Assembly (NCBI GenBank): GCA_023664705.1
Contig: JAMPFE010000006.1
Location: forward strand, 70,699-134,698
Origin: Lachnospiraceae bacterium
Lineage (GTDB): Bacteria > Bacillota > Clostridia > Oscillospirales > Ruminococcaceae
Length of the DNA stretch: 64,000 nucleotides
Direction: 5' to 3'
The position numbers and the translations under genes are program-made. Shown one piece after another: positions 32,811 to 41,245 of the stretch. The notes under the pieces were generated by a model, which worked only from the letters and a program-made list of their open reading frames with translations, was not told where the DNA came from and searched no databases. Within the stretch, counting starts at the first letter, position 1; each line of letters starts with the position of its first letter.

Positions 32811-33509
32811 TTACTTCCGTTTGTCTTTTTTCTTTGTTATTCTGGTTTTATCGGCGGGAACTATCCCGTCGTAAACAGCGTAATACTTCGGCGGCACGAG
32901 CTTGTTCATATGGAGCTTGCCGAAAAACCATGCCTTGAAATCCAGCTTTTCGTATATGCCGCTGAGGTAGGTGTTGATGTGGTTGCGCTCGCCGTTGCCG
33001 AGCAGGAAATCCTGCATCTTCGAGGGGGGCTCGTAGGTCACCACGAAATCGACCTTATTTCCGACGCGCTCCAGATTTGCCAAGCCCTCGGCAAGCTCCG
33101 CCTCGCTGGGTATCTCCCGCGCCCACCAGTTCGAGCCCTCGGTCAGCTCGTAGATATCCTCGGTCTGCCCGCCGCCGAACGCGAACACCGTTTTTTCGGC
33201 TATCTCAAAGACCTGCCCGCGCATAAGCTGCCTAAGCCTGCCGCTTATGAGCCTCGTCTTGCCGCCGCACCACTCGCTCACCTCGTATTGCTCGAGAAGG
33301 TCGTAGTTCTCGTGAGAGCCCTCCACGAACAGCACGTTATACGGGAGCTTTCCGATTTTTTTCAGCAGCTTTTTTTCCTTCGGGCTGCCGTCCCAGATAA
33401 ATCCGAAATCCCCGCAGACTATCAGCGCGTCCTGCTTTTTCAGCTTTTTCAGCGCGGGATCCTTAAACCTTGAAAAATCCGCGTGAATATCGCCCGTTAT
33501 GTAAATCAT
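32811..33509 (-). CDS. Calcineurin-like metallophosphoesterase
   Basis: 232 residues. Metal-binding motifs in order: GDIHADF (residues 6-12), CGDFGFIWDG (32-41), GSHENYD (the GNHE-type motif with Ser for Asn), and a downstream histidine pair (KLHMNKL). Clostridial proteins of this family are annotated simply as metallophosphatases; nuclease or phosphodiesterase activity is plausible. GGAGGGTTCTG precedes the ATG. Confidence 0.88.
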   Translation of the reverse strand: MIYITGDIHADFSRFKDPALKKLKKQDALIVCGDFGFIWDGSPKEKKLLKKIGKLPYNVLFVEGSHENYDLLEQYEVSEWCGGKTRLISGRLRQLMRGQVFEIAEKTVFAFGGGQTEDIYELTEGSNWWAREIPSEAELAEGLANLERVGNKVDFVVTYEPPSKMQDFLLGNGERNHINTYLSGIYEKLDFKAWFFGKLHMNKLVPPKYYAVYDGIVPADKTRITKKKDKRK

Positions 33510-33583
33510 CAGAACCCTCCATATCGGCAGAGCAAAAAATCCTGCCGAAATATTACAAAAATCTTACAATTTTAAAAAACCCC

Positions 33584-33613
33584 TTTACAACGGGTGTAAG
33601 AATTTGGTATAAT
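33584..33613 (+). promoter_or_regulatory. Promoter of dacA-like gene, with phased TTACAA sites
   Basis: TTTACA (33584-33589), 18 bases, TATAAT (33608-33613). TTACAA occurs at 33553, 33564 and 33585 (spacings 11 and 21), the reverse complement of the TTGTAA core of arrays 1 and 2. Confidence 0.62.
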
Positions 33614-33690
33614 ATATAAGATAGGGAAAAATTTTCTCAATGAAAAACTCCCCTTATAATATAATAACCGAAAAAAGGTGATTTGTCTAT

Positions 33691-35139
33691 ATGTTAAAAC
33701 GAAAAATTTTCACAATATTTTTTACGATATTTCTGTTATTTTCAACATTTGATCTAAGTTTAACGGGATATGCGGCATTTTCTCCCTCGTTCAGTCTGTT
33801 CAGCGAGGGGGTCTATATGGTAAATCTTGACACGGATATTGTTGTTATGGAGAAAAATCCCGATAAAAGGCTCTACCCCGCCTCCACCGCAAAGATAATG
33901 ACGGCTCTCGTGGCGCTTGAAAACGTGCGCGATTTCAATGCCAAAGTGGAGTGCCCCTACGTGTGCTTCGACGAGTTTTCGTGGAGCTATGAGCCCTACG
34001 ACCCGAATTTCGTGGGCGCGTCGACCGCCGACATCCAGCCGCTCCAAGAGAACGTTACCTACTACGACTGCCTGTACGCGCTGATGCTCGCCTCGGGCTG
34101 CGAGGCGGGGAACATCATCGCCTACAACGTCGGAAACGGCGATATAAAGAAGTTCATCTCGATGATGAACGAGACCGCCGACAAAATAGGCTGCACGGGA
34201 ACGCACTTTACGAACGCGCACGGTCTCTTCGAGGAAAACAACTACACCACCGCCAGGGATATGTATCTCATCACACGTTACGCCATGGACAACTATCCGG
34301 GCTTTATGAAGATATGCGAGACCTATGAATACGAAATGCCCGCCAACGAGCTCTACCCCGACGGCTACACGATAACCCACACCTGCGCCATGATGCGCGA
34401 AAACAGCGAATATTACTACGAGGGAACGCACGGAATCAAAACGGGCAGCATTTACGCGTACAATCTGAAAAAGAACGGCGAATGGAGCGACGATATCCCC
34501 GGGTTCTGCTCGCTCGTGACGAGCGCCGAAAGGAACGGGTACAGATACCTTCTCGTAACGCTCCAGTCGCCCTACGAGCACGAGGAGTACGAGGGCAGGA
34601 CGCACTACGTCGACCATATGAAGCTGTACGATTGGGCGTTCGACGAGTTTGCGTTCACGCAGATAATCAAGAAAAATCAGATGGTCATGCAGGCGGACGT
34701 CGCCAAGGGGCTTGAGGCGGACAAGGTGAGCATCGTCACGACCGAGGACTATTACACGCTCCTGCCGAAGTCGCTCGACCCCTCGACTATCCAACAGATA
34801 AAGCCCACCGTCGAGCCGTTTGTCGCGCCCGTCGACAAGGACGTGAAAGTCGGCGAGCTGGAGCTCAGGCTCAACGGCGAAACGCTTACGAAAATACCCC
34901 TCGTAACGGAATCGCGCGTCGAGCTCGACGTTATCGAGGATTACAAGGAAAAGCTCGTGAATATACTTAAATCACCGCAGTTCATAACGAGCGTAATCGT
35001 GCTTGTGCTGCTGATAATCGTCTATGTCGTCGCGCGGACGCTCCACAAGAAAAAGAAGCGCAAGGCTGCCGAAATGGAGCGCCGCCGCAAAATACGCATG
35101 GCTCCCAAAAACAACGGCAAGGGGAACGACAAGCGGTGA
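33691..35139 (+). CDS. dacA: D-alanyl-D-alanine carboxypeptidase (PBP5/DacA-type, S11)
   Basis: 482 residues. Signal peptide at 1-28. Penicillin-binding motifs STAK (Ser near residue 65), SGC in LMLASGCEAGN (the SxN position, here S-G-C, near 135) and KTG (near 250). The C-terminal beta domain is followed by a membrane anchor VIVLVLLIIVYVVARTL (about 433-450) and a very basic tail (KKKKRKAAEMERRRKIRM). It trims the terminal D-Ala from peptidoglycan stem peptides. The Cys in the second motif is unusual but the fold-defining residues are intact. Confidence 0.92.
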   Translation: MLKRKIFTIFFTIFLLFSTFDLSLTGYAAFSPSFSLFSEGVYMVNLDTDIVVMEKNPDKRLYPASTAKIMTALVALENVRDFNAKVECPYVCFDEFSWSYEPYDPNFVGASTADIQPLQENVTYYDCLYALMLASGCEAGNIIAYNVGNGDIKKFISMMNETADKIGCTGTHFTNAHGLFEENNYTTARDMYLITRYAMDNYPGFMKICETYEYEMPANELYPDGYTITHTCAMMRENSEYYYEGTHGIKTGSIYAYNLKKNGEWSDDIPGFCSLVTSAERNGYRYLLVTLQSPYEHEEYEGRTHYVDHMKLYDWAFDEFAFTQIIKKNQMVMQADVAKGLEADKVSIVTTEDYYTLLPKSLDPSTIQQIKPTVEPFVAPVDKDVKVGELELRLNGETLTKIPLVTESRVELDVIEDYKEKLVNILKSPQFITSVIVLVLLIIVYVVARTLHKKKKRKAAEMERRRKIRMAPKNNGKGNDKR

Positions 35140-35612
35140 TGACGGTCAATTTTATCGCCATGGGCAGGCTGAAGGAGCCCTATTTCCGCGAGGCTTGCGC
35201 CGAGTATCAAAAGCGGCTCGGGGCGTTCGCGAGGGTGACGGTAAGCGAGCCCGATCCCATAGCTCTCCCCCATGAGCCCTCCCCAGCGCAGATAGACAAG
35301 GCTCTCGCGCGGGAGGCAGAGCTCATCCGCGCGCAGGCGGCTGGCTTTAAAATCGCGATGTGCGTGGAGGGCAAGGCGCTTTCGAGCGAGGAACTCGCGG
35401 CGAAGCTGGAAAATATCGGAAACGGCGGCATATCGACGGTCAGCTTTATCATCGGCAGCTCGTTCGGGCTTGACGAGGGTCTGAAACGCGAATGCGATAT
35501 GCGGCTGTCGATGTCACCGATGACGTTCCCGCACAGCCTAGCGAGGGTCATGCTGTTTGAGCAGGTGTACAGGGCTTTCTCGATAATGAACAACTCCAAG
35601 TACCATAAATAA
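35136..35612 (+). CDS. rlmH: 23S rRNA (pseudouridine1915-N3)-methyltransferase
   Basis: 158-residue SPOUT methyltransferase acting on helix 69 of 23S rRNA. Motifs: FIIGSSFGLDEG (SAM-binding knot; usually GGxxG), LSMSPMTFPHSLARVMLFEQVYRAFSIMNNSKYHK (highly conserved C-terminus ending in YHK). Its start overlaps the dacA stop as ATGA. The glycine-rich loop reads IIGSSFG instead of the commoner IGGAxG, a mild variation seen in clostridial members. Confidence 0.96.
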   Translation: MMTVNFIAMGRLKEPYFREACAEYQKRLGAFARVTVSEPDPIALPHEPSPAQIDKALAREAELIRAQAAGFKIAMCVEGKALSSEELAAKLENIGNGGISTVSFIIGSSFGLDEGLKRECDMRLSMSPMTFPHSLARVMLFEQVYRAFSIMNNSKYHK

Positions 35613-35628
35613 ACAATAACCGAAATTG

Positions 35629-35651
35629 CGCCGAGCCGATAACGCTCGGCG
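35629..35651 (+). terminator. Terminator after rlmH
   Basis: 8-bp stem CGCCGAGC / GCTCGGCG with a seven-base loop, followed by TATTTTGT. Confidence 0.72.
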
Positions 35652-35768
35652 TATTTTGTACGAAAAAGTAGAATAGTATCAAAAAAAGATGTTATCGTAC
35701 TAGACTTGCGGGTTTTAGTGATGTAAAATTGATAAAGTTGTTAAAAAGGGCTCTTCGGGGGTGATATA

Positions 35769-37508
35769 ATGTTCCTATTAAGGTGGCTATGGAAAAATAT
35801 GGAGGGCTCGAGAAAGCTGTACATATTCGGCATCGTTCTGACTGTGCTCTCGCAGTCGATGTATATCATCACGCCGAGGATAACCAGCGAGATAACCGAC
35901 ACGTTTATCGTCAACAAGGACGCGCTCCTCAATCTGGAAACGCGCTCGGATTATCTTATAGTATTACTTATCGCAATGGTAGGCTTTACACTGCTGCGCG
36001 GCGTTATGCAGTACGGGAGCACGATGATGTACGAGCGCTCGTCGCAGGCGATGATATTTAAAATAAGGAACATAGTGTTCAAAAATATCGAGGATCAGGA
36101 CGCGAAATTTTACGACAGCTACCGCACGGGCGACATCATGACGCGGATCTCGGGCGACCTCGATATGGTGCGCCACTCTATCTGCTGGATACTCCGCGCG
36201 GTGCTGGAGTGCATAGTTATGTTCATCGCGTCGATAATCTTCTTTTTCAGCATAGATTGGCTCATGGCGCTGTGTCTCGTCGGGCTCACGCCGTTCATTA
36301 TGCTGATAACGGCAGCGTTCCGCAAAAAGGTCGCGCCGAAATACCAGAATCAGCGCGAAAAGCTCTCGCGGCTGAACACCGAGGCGGAGGAGAACATCTC
36401 GGGAAACCGTGTCGTAAAGGCGTTTGCGCGCGAGGAATACGAAAAGGAAAAATTTGACAAGCTCTCGCGCGAATACCGCGACGCCTCAAAGGACGCGGCG
36501 TTCACGTGGCTGAAATTTTTCCCGTTTCTGGAAATTTGCGCGCAGTCGCTGTCTGTGGTAATGCTGGTGTGCGGCGGTCTGTTCGTCATTTTCGGCAGGC
36601 TTACGTTCGGCGAGTACACGGCGTTTTCGGGGCTTGTCTGGACGATGAGCAATCCTATGAGAACGCTCGGCAATATCGTCAACGACTGGCAGAGATTTAC
36701 AGCCTCGGCTCACAAGATAATCGAGATATACTACGGCAGACCGCGCATAGCGACGCGCGAGGACGCCGTGGATATGCCGCGCCGCTTCAAGGGCAGGGTC
36801 GAGTTCGACAACGTAACGCTGAAGCTCGGCGGCGAAACGATAATCGACGGCGTGAGCTTCACGGCGGAGCAGGGCGAGACCGTCGCGATAATGGGCGAGA
36901 CGGGCGCGGGAAAAACGCTGCTGACGGAGCTTATACCGCGCATTTACGACGTAAATTCGGGCGCTGTGCGCGTGGACGGCGTGGACGTGCGTATGCTCAA
37001 ACTCGACCAGCTTCGGCGCAACGTCGGAGTGGCAACGCAGGATGTGTTTCTGTTTTCGGACACCATCGACGGTAATATCAGCTACGGCGACACAGATATG
37101 CCCGAGGAGGACGTCGTTAAGGTCGCGGAGCTCGCGGACGCGGACGGCTTTGTGCGTAAGCTCTCGGACGGCTACGACACGATAGTCGGCGAGCGCGGCG
37201 TGGGCTTGTCGGGCGGACAAAAGCAGCGCATTTCGCTGGCGAGGGCGCTTGCGGTAAAGCCCGCGGTGCTTATCCTCGACGACACGACCTCGGCTGTCGA
37301 CCTCGAAACGGAAAAGCATATCCAGCACTCGCTGAAAAGCCTTGACTTCCCTTGCACGAAGATAATCGTCGCGCAGAGAATTTCCACGGCAATGTACGCG
37401 GACAAGATAATAGTGCTGAAAAACGGGAAAATAATCGAGCAGGGCTCGCATAAGGAGCTTATCAAGCAGAACGGGTACTATAAAGAGGTTTATGATTTGC
37501 AGAAATAA
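35769..37508 (+). CDS. ABC exporter half-transporter with degenerate ATPase site
   Basis: 579 residues: six-helix type I exporter domain (about 1-320) and NBD (about 335-575). Walker A GETGAGKT, signature LSGGQKQR, Walker B LILDDTTSAVD (Asp replaces the catalytic Glu) and the switch residue in IVAQRIST (Gln replaces His). The same D/Q pair marks the degenerate-site subunit of heterodimeric exporters such as TM287/288. Partner is the next gene. Multidrug or lipid/peptide export is possible; substrate unknown. GGGGGTGATATA precedes the ATG. Confidence 0.93.
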   Translation: MFLLRWLWKNMEGSRKLYIFGIVLTVLSQSMYIITPRITSEITDTFIVNKDALLNLETRSDYLIVLLIAMVGFTLLRGVMQYGSTMMYERSSQAMIFKIRNIVFKNIEDQDAKFYDSYRTGDIMTRISGDLDMVRHSICWILRAVLECIVMFIASIIFFFSIDWLMALCLVGLTPFIMLITAAFRKKVAPKYQNQREKLSRLNTEAEENISGNRVVKAFAREEYEKEKFDKLSREYRDASKDAAFTWLKFFPFLEICAQSLSVVMLVCGGLFVIFGRLTFGEYTAFSGLVWTMSNPMRTLGNIVNDWQRFTASAHKIIEIYYGRPRIATREDAVDMPRRFKGRVEFDNVTLKLGGETIIDGVSFTAEQGETVAIMGETGAGKTLLTELIPRIYDVNSGAVRVDGVDVRMLKLDQLRRNVGVATQDVFLFSDTIDGNISYGDTDMPEEDVVKVAELADADGFVRKLSDGYDTIVGERGVGLSGGQKQRISLARALAVKPAVLILDDTTSAVDLETEKHIQHSLKSLDFPCTKIIVAQRISTAMYADKIIVLKNGKIIEQGSHKELIKQNGYYKEVYDLQK

Positions 37509-37525
37509 AGCGGGGTGTTAAGTTA

Positions 37526-39295
37526 ATGGCGCGCAACAAATACGACATAGACGAGACGCTGGAAACGCCGTTCGACATACGGCACCTAAAGCGCTCGCTG
37601 AAATACGCGGCGAGATACAAGGGCAAGATAATCGCGGCGATGCTGCTGAGCACTGTCGCGGCGATAATCGGGCTGCTTTCGCCCGTTATCGTGAAAAAGG
37701 CGGTCGACGACTTTATGGACGGCGCGGAGGATATCCCGATGCTGCTGCTTTGCGGCGCGGGAGTGCTCGCGTGCATAATCTTGAGCGTGCTGTTCTCTAA
37801 AAAGCGCTCGGAGATAATGACGGACGTCGGGCAGAATATCGTTTACGATATACGGAAGGACCTGTTTGAGCATATGCAGCTGCTGTCGTTTGATTTTTAC
37901 GACAGCCGCCCGCACGGCAAAATATTGACGCGTATCATTAACTATATAAACTCGATCGCCGACTTAATGACTAACGGTCTTATTAACTTTGTACTTGAGA
38001 TATTCAACCTGCTGTTTATTACGGTATTTATGTTCTTCGTATGCTGGCAGTTGGCTCTGGTAACGCTCTGCGGGCTGCCCGTGTACTTCGGCATAATGAT
38101 TTTCATCAAAAACCATCAGCGCAAGGCTTGGCAGGCGGCTTCCAACAAGAGCTCCAACCTTTCGGCGTACCACCACGAGAACATCGTCGGCGCGAAGATA
38201 GCGCAGATGTTCGTGCGCGAGGAGGAGAACGAGGAGATACACGAGCGCCTCGCGACGGACTACCGCCGCGCGTGGATGCGCGCCGTGAGCTACTCCAACC
38301 TCGTGTGGCCGTCAACCGACGCTATCAGCATTCTGGTGCGGGCGCTTATCTTCGCCGTCGGGCTGTTCGGGTTCCGCGGGACGCTCTCGCTCGGCACGAT
38401 ACTCGCGATGACGGACTATTCCGCGCGCTTCTGGCAGCCGCTTATGAACCTCTCGAACCTTATGAACACCGTGATAAACGCAGTCGCTTATCTGGAGCGC
38501 ATTTTCGAGCTTATGGACGAGCCTGTTTCCGTGCACGATATCGAAGGGGCGGAGGAAATGCCCGAGATACGCGGCGACGTGCATTTCGAGAACGTTACGT
38601 TTGCGTATGAAGAAGGTATTAACATACTTGAAAACTTATCGTTTGACGTGAAGGCGGGGCAGAGTATCGCGCTTGTCGGACCTACGGGCGCGGGAAAGAC
38701 GACTATCGTTAACTTAATATCGCGGTTTTATAATCTTAACGGAGGAACGGTGCGCATTGACGAGAGCGACATCTCGAAGATGACGCTGAGGTCGCTGCGC
38801 TCGCAGATGGGCATTATGCTGCAGGACAGCTTTATTTTCAGCGGAACGCTGCTCGACAACATACGCTACGGGCGGCTTGACGCGACCCTCGAGGAGTGCC
38901 GCGCGGCGTGCAAAATCGTCGGCATCGACGACTACATAATGAGCCAGAAGGACGGCTACAATACCGTCGTGAACGAGCGCGGCGGCGGGCTTTCGCAGGG
39001 GCAGAAGCAGCTTATAGCGTTTGCGAGGACGATAGTTTCCGACCCGAAAATTTTGGTGCTGGACGAGGCGACGAGCTCTATCGACGCGAAAACCGAGCGC
39101 TATCTGCAGAACGGGCTGAACCACCTGTTAAAGGGCAGAACGAGCTTTATTATCGCGCACAGGCTATCGACGATAAGGAGCTGCGACAGGATAATGTACG
39201 TCTCGAACAAGGGCATTACCGAGGCGGGCACTCACGACGAGCTGATGGCTAAAAAAGGCGACTATTATAAACTTTATATGGCGCAGAGCTTTTAA
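37526..39295 (+). CDS. ABC exporter half-transporter with consensus ATPase residues
   Basis: 589 residues: an N-terminal extension (ARNKYDIDETLETPFDIRHLKR), six transmembrane helices and an NBD with GPTGAGKTT, LSQGQKQL (signature, Gln for Gly), LVLDEATSSID (catalytic Glu present) and IIAHRLST (His present). It forms the heterodimer with the previous gene, 17 bases upstream. The consensus catalytic Glu sits with the degenerate signature, as in BmrCD/TM288-type pairs. Confidence 0.94.
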   Translation: MARNKYDIDETLETPFDIRHLKRSLKYAARYKGKIIAAMLLSTVAAIIGLLSPVIVKKAVDDFMDGAEDIPMLLLCGAGVLACIILSVLFSKKRSEIMTDVGQNIVYDIRKDLFEHMQLLSFDFYDSRPHGKILTRIINYINSIADLMTNGLINFVLEIFNLLFITVFMFFVCWQLALVTLCGLPVYFGIMIFIKNHQRKAWQAASNKSSNLSAYHHENIVGAKIAQMFVREEENEEIHERLATDYRRAWMRAVSYSNLVWPSTDAISILVRALIFAVGLFGFRGTLSLGTILAMTDYSARFWQPLMNLSNLMNTVINAVAYLERIFELMDEPVSVHDIEGAEEMPEIRGDVHFENVTFAYEEGINILENLSFDVKAGQSIALVGPTGAGKTTIVNLISRFYNLNGGTVRIDESDISKMTLRSLRSQMGIMLQDSFIFSGTLLDNIRYGRLDATLEECRAACKIVGIDDYIMSQKDGYNTVVNERGGGLSQGQKQLIAFARTIVSDPKILVLDEATSSIDAKTERYLQNGLNHLLKGRTSFIIAHRLSTIRSCDRIMYVSNKGITEAGTHDELMAKKGDYYKLYMAQSF

Positions 39296-39323
39296 CATTC
39301 CGTAAACCTCCGCCGACAAAAAG

Positions 39324-39345
39324 CACCGCCTTACGGCGGTGTTTT
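39324..39345 (+). terminator. Terminator of the ABC exporter operon
   Basis: 7-bp stem CACCGCC / GGCGGTG with a TTAC loop, followed by TTTTGTT. Confidence 0.78.
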
Positions 39346-39386
39346 GTTACTGGAAATTAAGTTAATATCAAGCTGCCAAGTGTGGC

Positions 39387-39422
39387 AAAAGGGACAAAAC
39401 GAGCCGTGTTTGTCCCTTTTTT
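39387..39422. terminator. Second terminator-like hairpin
   Basis: 12-bp stem AAAAGGGACAAA / TTTGTCCCTTTT with a ten-base loop and a TTTTTT end; works on both strands, closing the ABC operon and ldhA. Confidence 0.75.
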
Positions 39423-39490
39423 GTGCAGTTTTTTGCAGCCCGCGTGCAGTAATTTGCAGCCGTTTTGCAGTTATTTGCAGAGATTTGCAG
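39422..39490 (+). repeat. Helically phased array 3 (seven TTTGCAG-like repeats)
   Basis: GCAG cores start at 39425, 39435, 39446, 39456, 39467, 39477 and 39487: spacings 10, 11, 10, 11, 10, 10, that is one per helical turn. The T-rich lead (TTTTGCAG, ATTTGCAG) is the same as in arrays 1 and 2, with GCAG for GTAA. A TATAAT lies at 39523-39528, 36 bases from the last core (38 in arrays 1 and 2). The site lies between the 3' ends of the ABC exporter and ldhA, so a promoter here would read antisense into ldhA. Confidence 0.65.
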
Positions 39491-39551
39491 ATTTGTACTG
39501 TAAATATTTGGAAAATTTGTAATATAATGTTAAAATTTGGAAATTGCAAAA

Positions 39552-40532
39552 CTAATTCGGCTTTACCTCGTTGACGAGGGGCTTGCCGTTGAGATAATCG
39601 GCGAAATTTTGCAGCGTTACCTCGGCGATGCTCCGCAGAGCCTCCTCGGTGAGGAACGCCTGATGCGAGGTGATGATGACGTTCGGGCGCGAGACGAGCA
39701 GCGAGATGACCTCGTCGGTGACTATTTTGTCGGAATTGTCCTCGAAGAACAGCCCGCTTTCCTCCTCGTAGACGTCGAGCGCCGCGCCGCCTATGCGCTT
39801 TTCGTTCAGCGCGGAGAGCAGCGCTTCGCTGTCGATGAGCCGGCCGCGCGAGGTGTTGACGATGAGCGCGCTCTTTTTCATCAGCGCAATCGCGCCCTCG
39901 TCGATGATGTAGCGCGTGTCGTGCGTGAGGGGGCAATGCAGCGAGATGATGTCGGAGCGCTTGAAAAGCTCCTCCTTGGCGACGTACTCTATGCCCGAGG
40001 TCTCGTCGGGGCGCGGGTCGTAGGCGACGACCTCCATTCCGAAGCCGCGGCAGATGTCGATAAAGACCTTGCCTATCTTGCCCGTGCCGATTATGCCCGC
40101 GGTCTTTCCGTGGAGGTCGAAGCCCGTGAGCCCGACGAGGCTGAAATTGAAGTCGCGCGTGCGGATATAGGCGCGCGGTATCTTGCGGTTGAGCGCGAGG
40201 ATGAGCCCCATGGCGTGCTCGGCGACGGCGTATGGGGAATAGGCGGGGACGCGGAGTATTTTCAGCCTGTCCTTGGCGGCGGGGAGCGCGACGTTGTTGT
40301 AGCCGGCGCAGCGCATCAGGAGCACCTCGACGTTAAGCTCGGCGAGGCGGTCTATGGTCTTGGCGTTTATCACGTCGTTGACGAACGCGCACACCGCGCG
40401 GCAGCCCTCCGCGAGACCCGCGCTCTCGGGGCGGAGCCTGCCCTCGAAATAGCGTATCTCGTAGTCCTTGTTTATTTTATCGAACCACTCCTTGTCGTAG
40501 GGCTTGGCGTCGAAAAATGCTATCTTTTCCAT
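39552..40532 (-). CDS. ldhA: D-lactate dehydrogenase (NAD-dependent D-2-hydroxyacid dehydrogenase)
   Basis: 326 residues. Reduces pyruvate to D-lactate. NAD-binding GIIGTGKIGKVFIDICRGFGMEVVAYD (about 147-173). Catalytic Arg in VNTSRGRLID, Glu in KRIGGAALDVYEEE and His in VIITSHQAFLTEEA. The N-terminal MEKIAFFDAKPYDKEWF is typical of the LdhA group. Its ribosome site AAGGAG is partly enclosed in a 10-bp hairpin (see 40542-40580). It follows marR by 55 bases and is probably cotranscribed with it. Confidence 0.94.
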   Translation of the reverse strand: MEKIAFFDAKPYDKEWFDKINKDYEIRYFEGRLRPESAGLAEGCRAVCAFVNDVINAKTIDRLAELNVEVLLMRCAGYNNVALPAAKDRLKILRVPAYSPYAVAEHAMGLILALNRKIPRAYIRTRDFNFSLVGLTGFDLHGKTAGIIGTGKIGKVFIDICRGFGMEVVAYDPRPDETSGIEYVAKEELFKRSDIISLHCPLTHDTRYIIDEGAIALMKKSALIVNTSRGRLIDSEALLSALNEKRIGGAALDVYEEESGLFFEDNSDKIVTDEVISLLVSRPNVIITSHQAFLTEEALRSIAEVTLQNFADYLNGKPLVNEVKPN

Positions 40533-40541
40533 AGGTTTTCT

Positions 40542-40580
40542 CCTTTTGGCGTTGTTTTAACGTTATTTTGCGCCAAAAGG
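40542..40580 (-). promoter_or_regulatory. Hairpin masking the ldhA ribosome site
   Basis: On the transcript CCTTTTGGCG (40580-40571) can pair with CGCCAAAAGG (40551-40542) across a 19-base loop. The second arm contains AAGG of the AAGGAG site of ldhA. Confidence 0.5.
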
Positions 40581-40587
40581 GGGAGGT

Positions 40588-41031
40588 TTATTCCGTGAAT
40601 ATCCTTTGCAGCGAGAAGAGGGCTTTTTTGACGTCCTCGCGGTCGCTTTCGCTGAGATTTTTCACGAGCTTTCCGAAATAGTCCATTTCGTTGTCGAGAA
40701 AGCTGTTTATATAATCGTCGGCGGCTTTTGCGGCGCTGATGATTATCACGCGCCTGTCGCGCGGGTCGCTGCCGCGCGTTACAAGTCCGAGCCCGACAAG
40801 GCGGCCGACGAGCCTTGTGAGCTGCTGCTTGGGCATATTCATCCAACGCGCGAGCTCCGTCATCGTTATGCCGTCGGGATAATAACGGACGGTTTGCAGG
40901 CAGTAGTACGCTTCCAAGCTGACGCCGCTGTCGAGGAGCTGCTTCATCGGCTTTTCGATCTTGTAGTGCCAGAGGGCGTGCACACCGAGCAGAAGCTCCT
41001 GAATTTCCCGAATGTCGTTATTTTTTTCCAT
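40588..41031 (-). CDS. MarR-family transcriptional regulator
   Basis: 147 residues, winged-helix MarR fold: YCLQTVRYYPDGITMTELARWMNMPKQQLTRLVGRLVGLGLVTRGSDPRDRRVIIISAAKAADDYI. A homodimeric regulator, usually a repressor released by small aromatic or redox ligands. CGGAGGCAGCGAT precedes the ATG. Likely controls itself and ldhA (shared direction, 55-base gap) or the divergent small ORF at 41067. Confidence 0.92.
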   Translation of the reverse strand: MEKNNDIREIQELLLGVHALWHYKIEKPMKQLLDSGVSLEAYYCLQTVRYYPDGITMTELARWMNMPKQQLTRLVGRLVGLGLVTRGSDPRDRRVIIISAAKAADDYINSFLDNEMDYFGKLVKNLSESDREDVKKALFSLQRIFTE

Positions 41032-41066
41032 ATCGCTGCCTCCGTCGAAATTGGAAGGAGCTTGCT

Positions 41067-41231
41067 GTGAGCGTTGAATACGCCGCCCGCGGCGAGGGGC
41101 TGTTTACGGTGTTCCGCGTGAGTGAAAATCTGTTCGTGCTGCCGAACGAGTATATAGCGGATATCCGCAACATGGACGACGTGACCAACATCGCCGCGCT
41201 TGCGGGGTGCAGGATAGCGGCGGCGCTTTAA
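41067..41231 (+). CDS. Possible 54-residue protein divergent from marR
   Basis: GTG start with a near-perfect GGAAGGAG six bases upstream. The product (SVEYAARGEGLFTVFRVSEN..., ending AALAGCRIAAAL) has no recognised family and no signal peptide. Its codon third positions are rich in C and G, like neighbouring genes. It lies alone on the plus strand, head-to-head with marR, where a MarR target is often found. Confidence 0.42.
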   Translation: MSVEYAARGEGLFTVFRVSENLFVLPNEYIADIRNMDDVTNIAALAGCRIAAAL

Positions 41232-41245
41232 AGCGGGGCGTATTG

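Noticed and set aside
39422..39490. Seven-copy repeat as a CRISPR array
   Set aside because: Unit is about 10 bases with no spacer-sized unique sequence and no cas genes nearby.
39344..39574. 76-residue Cys-rich frame over array 3
   Set aside because: Its Cys and Leu/Gln periodicity is only the translation of the terminator and the 10-11 base repeats; no SD.
39537..40598. 353-codon open frame on the plus strand opposite ldhA
   Set aside because: No ribosome site and no family resemblance; it mirrors ldhA in the complementary frame, a side effect of GC-rich third positions.
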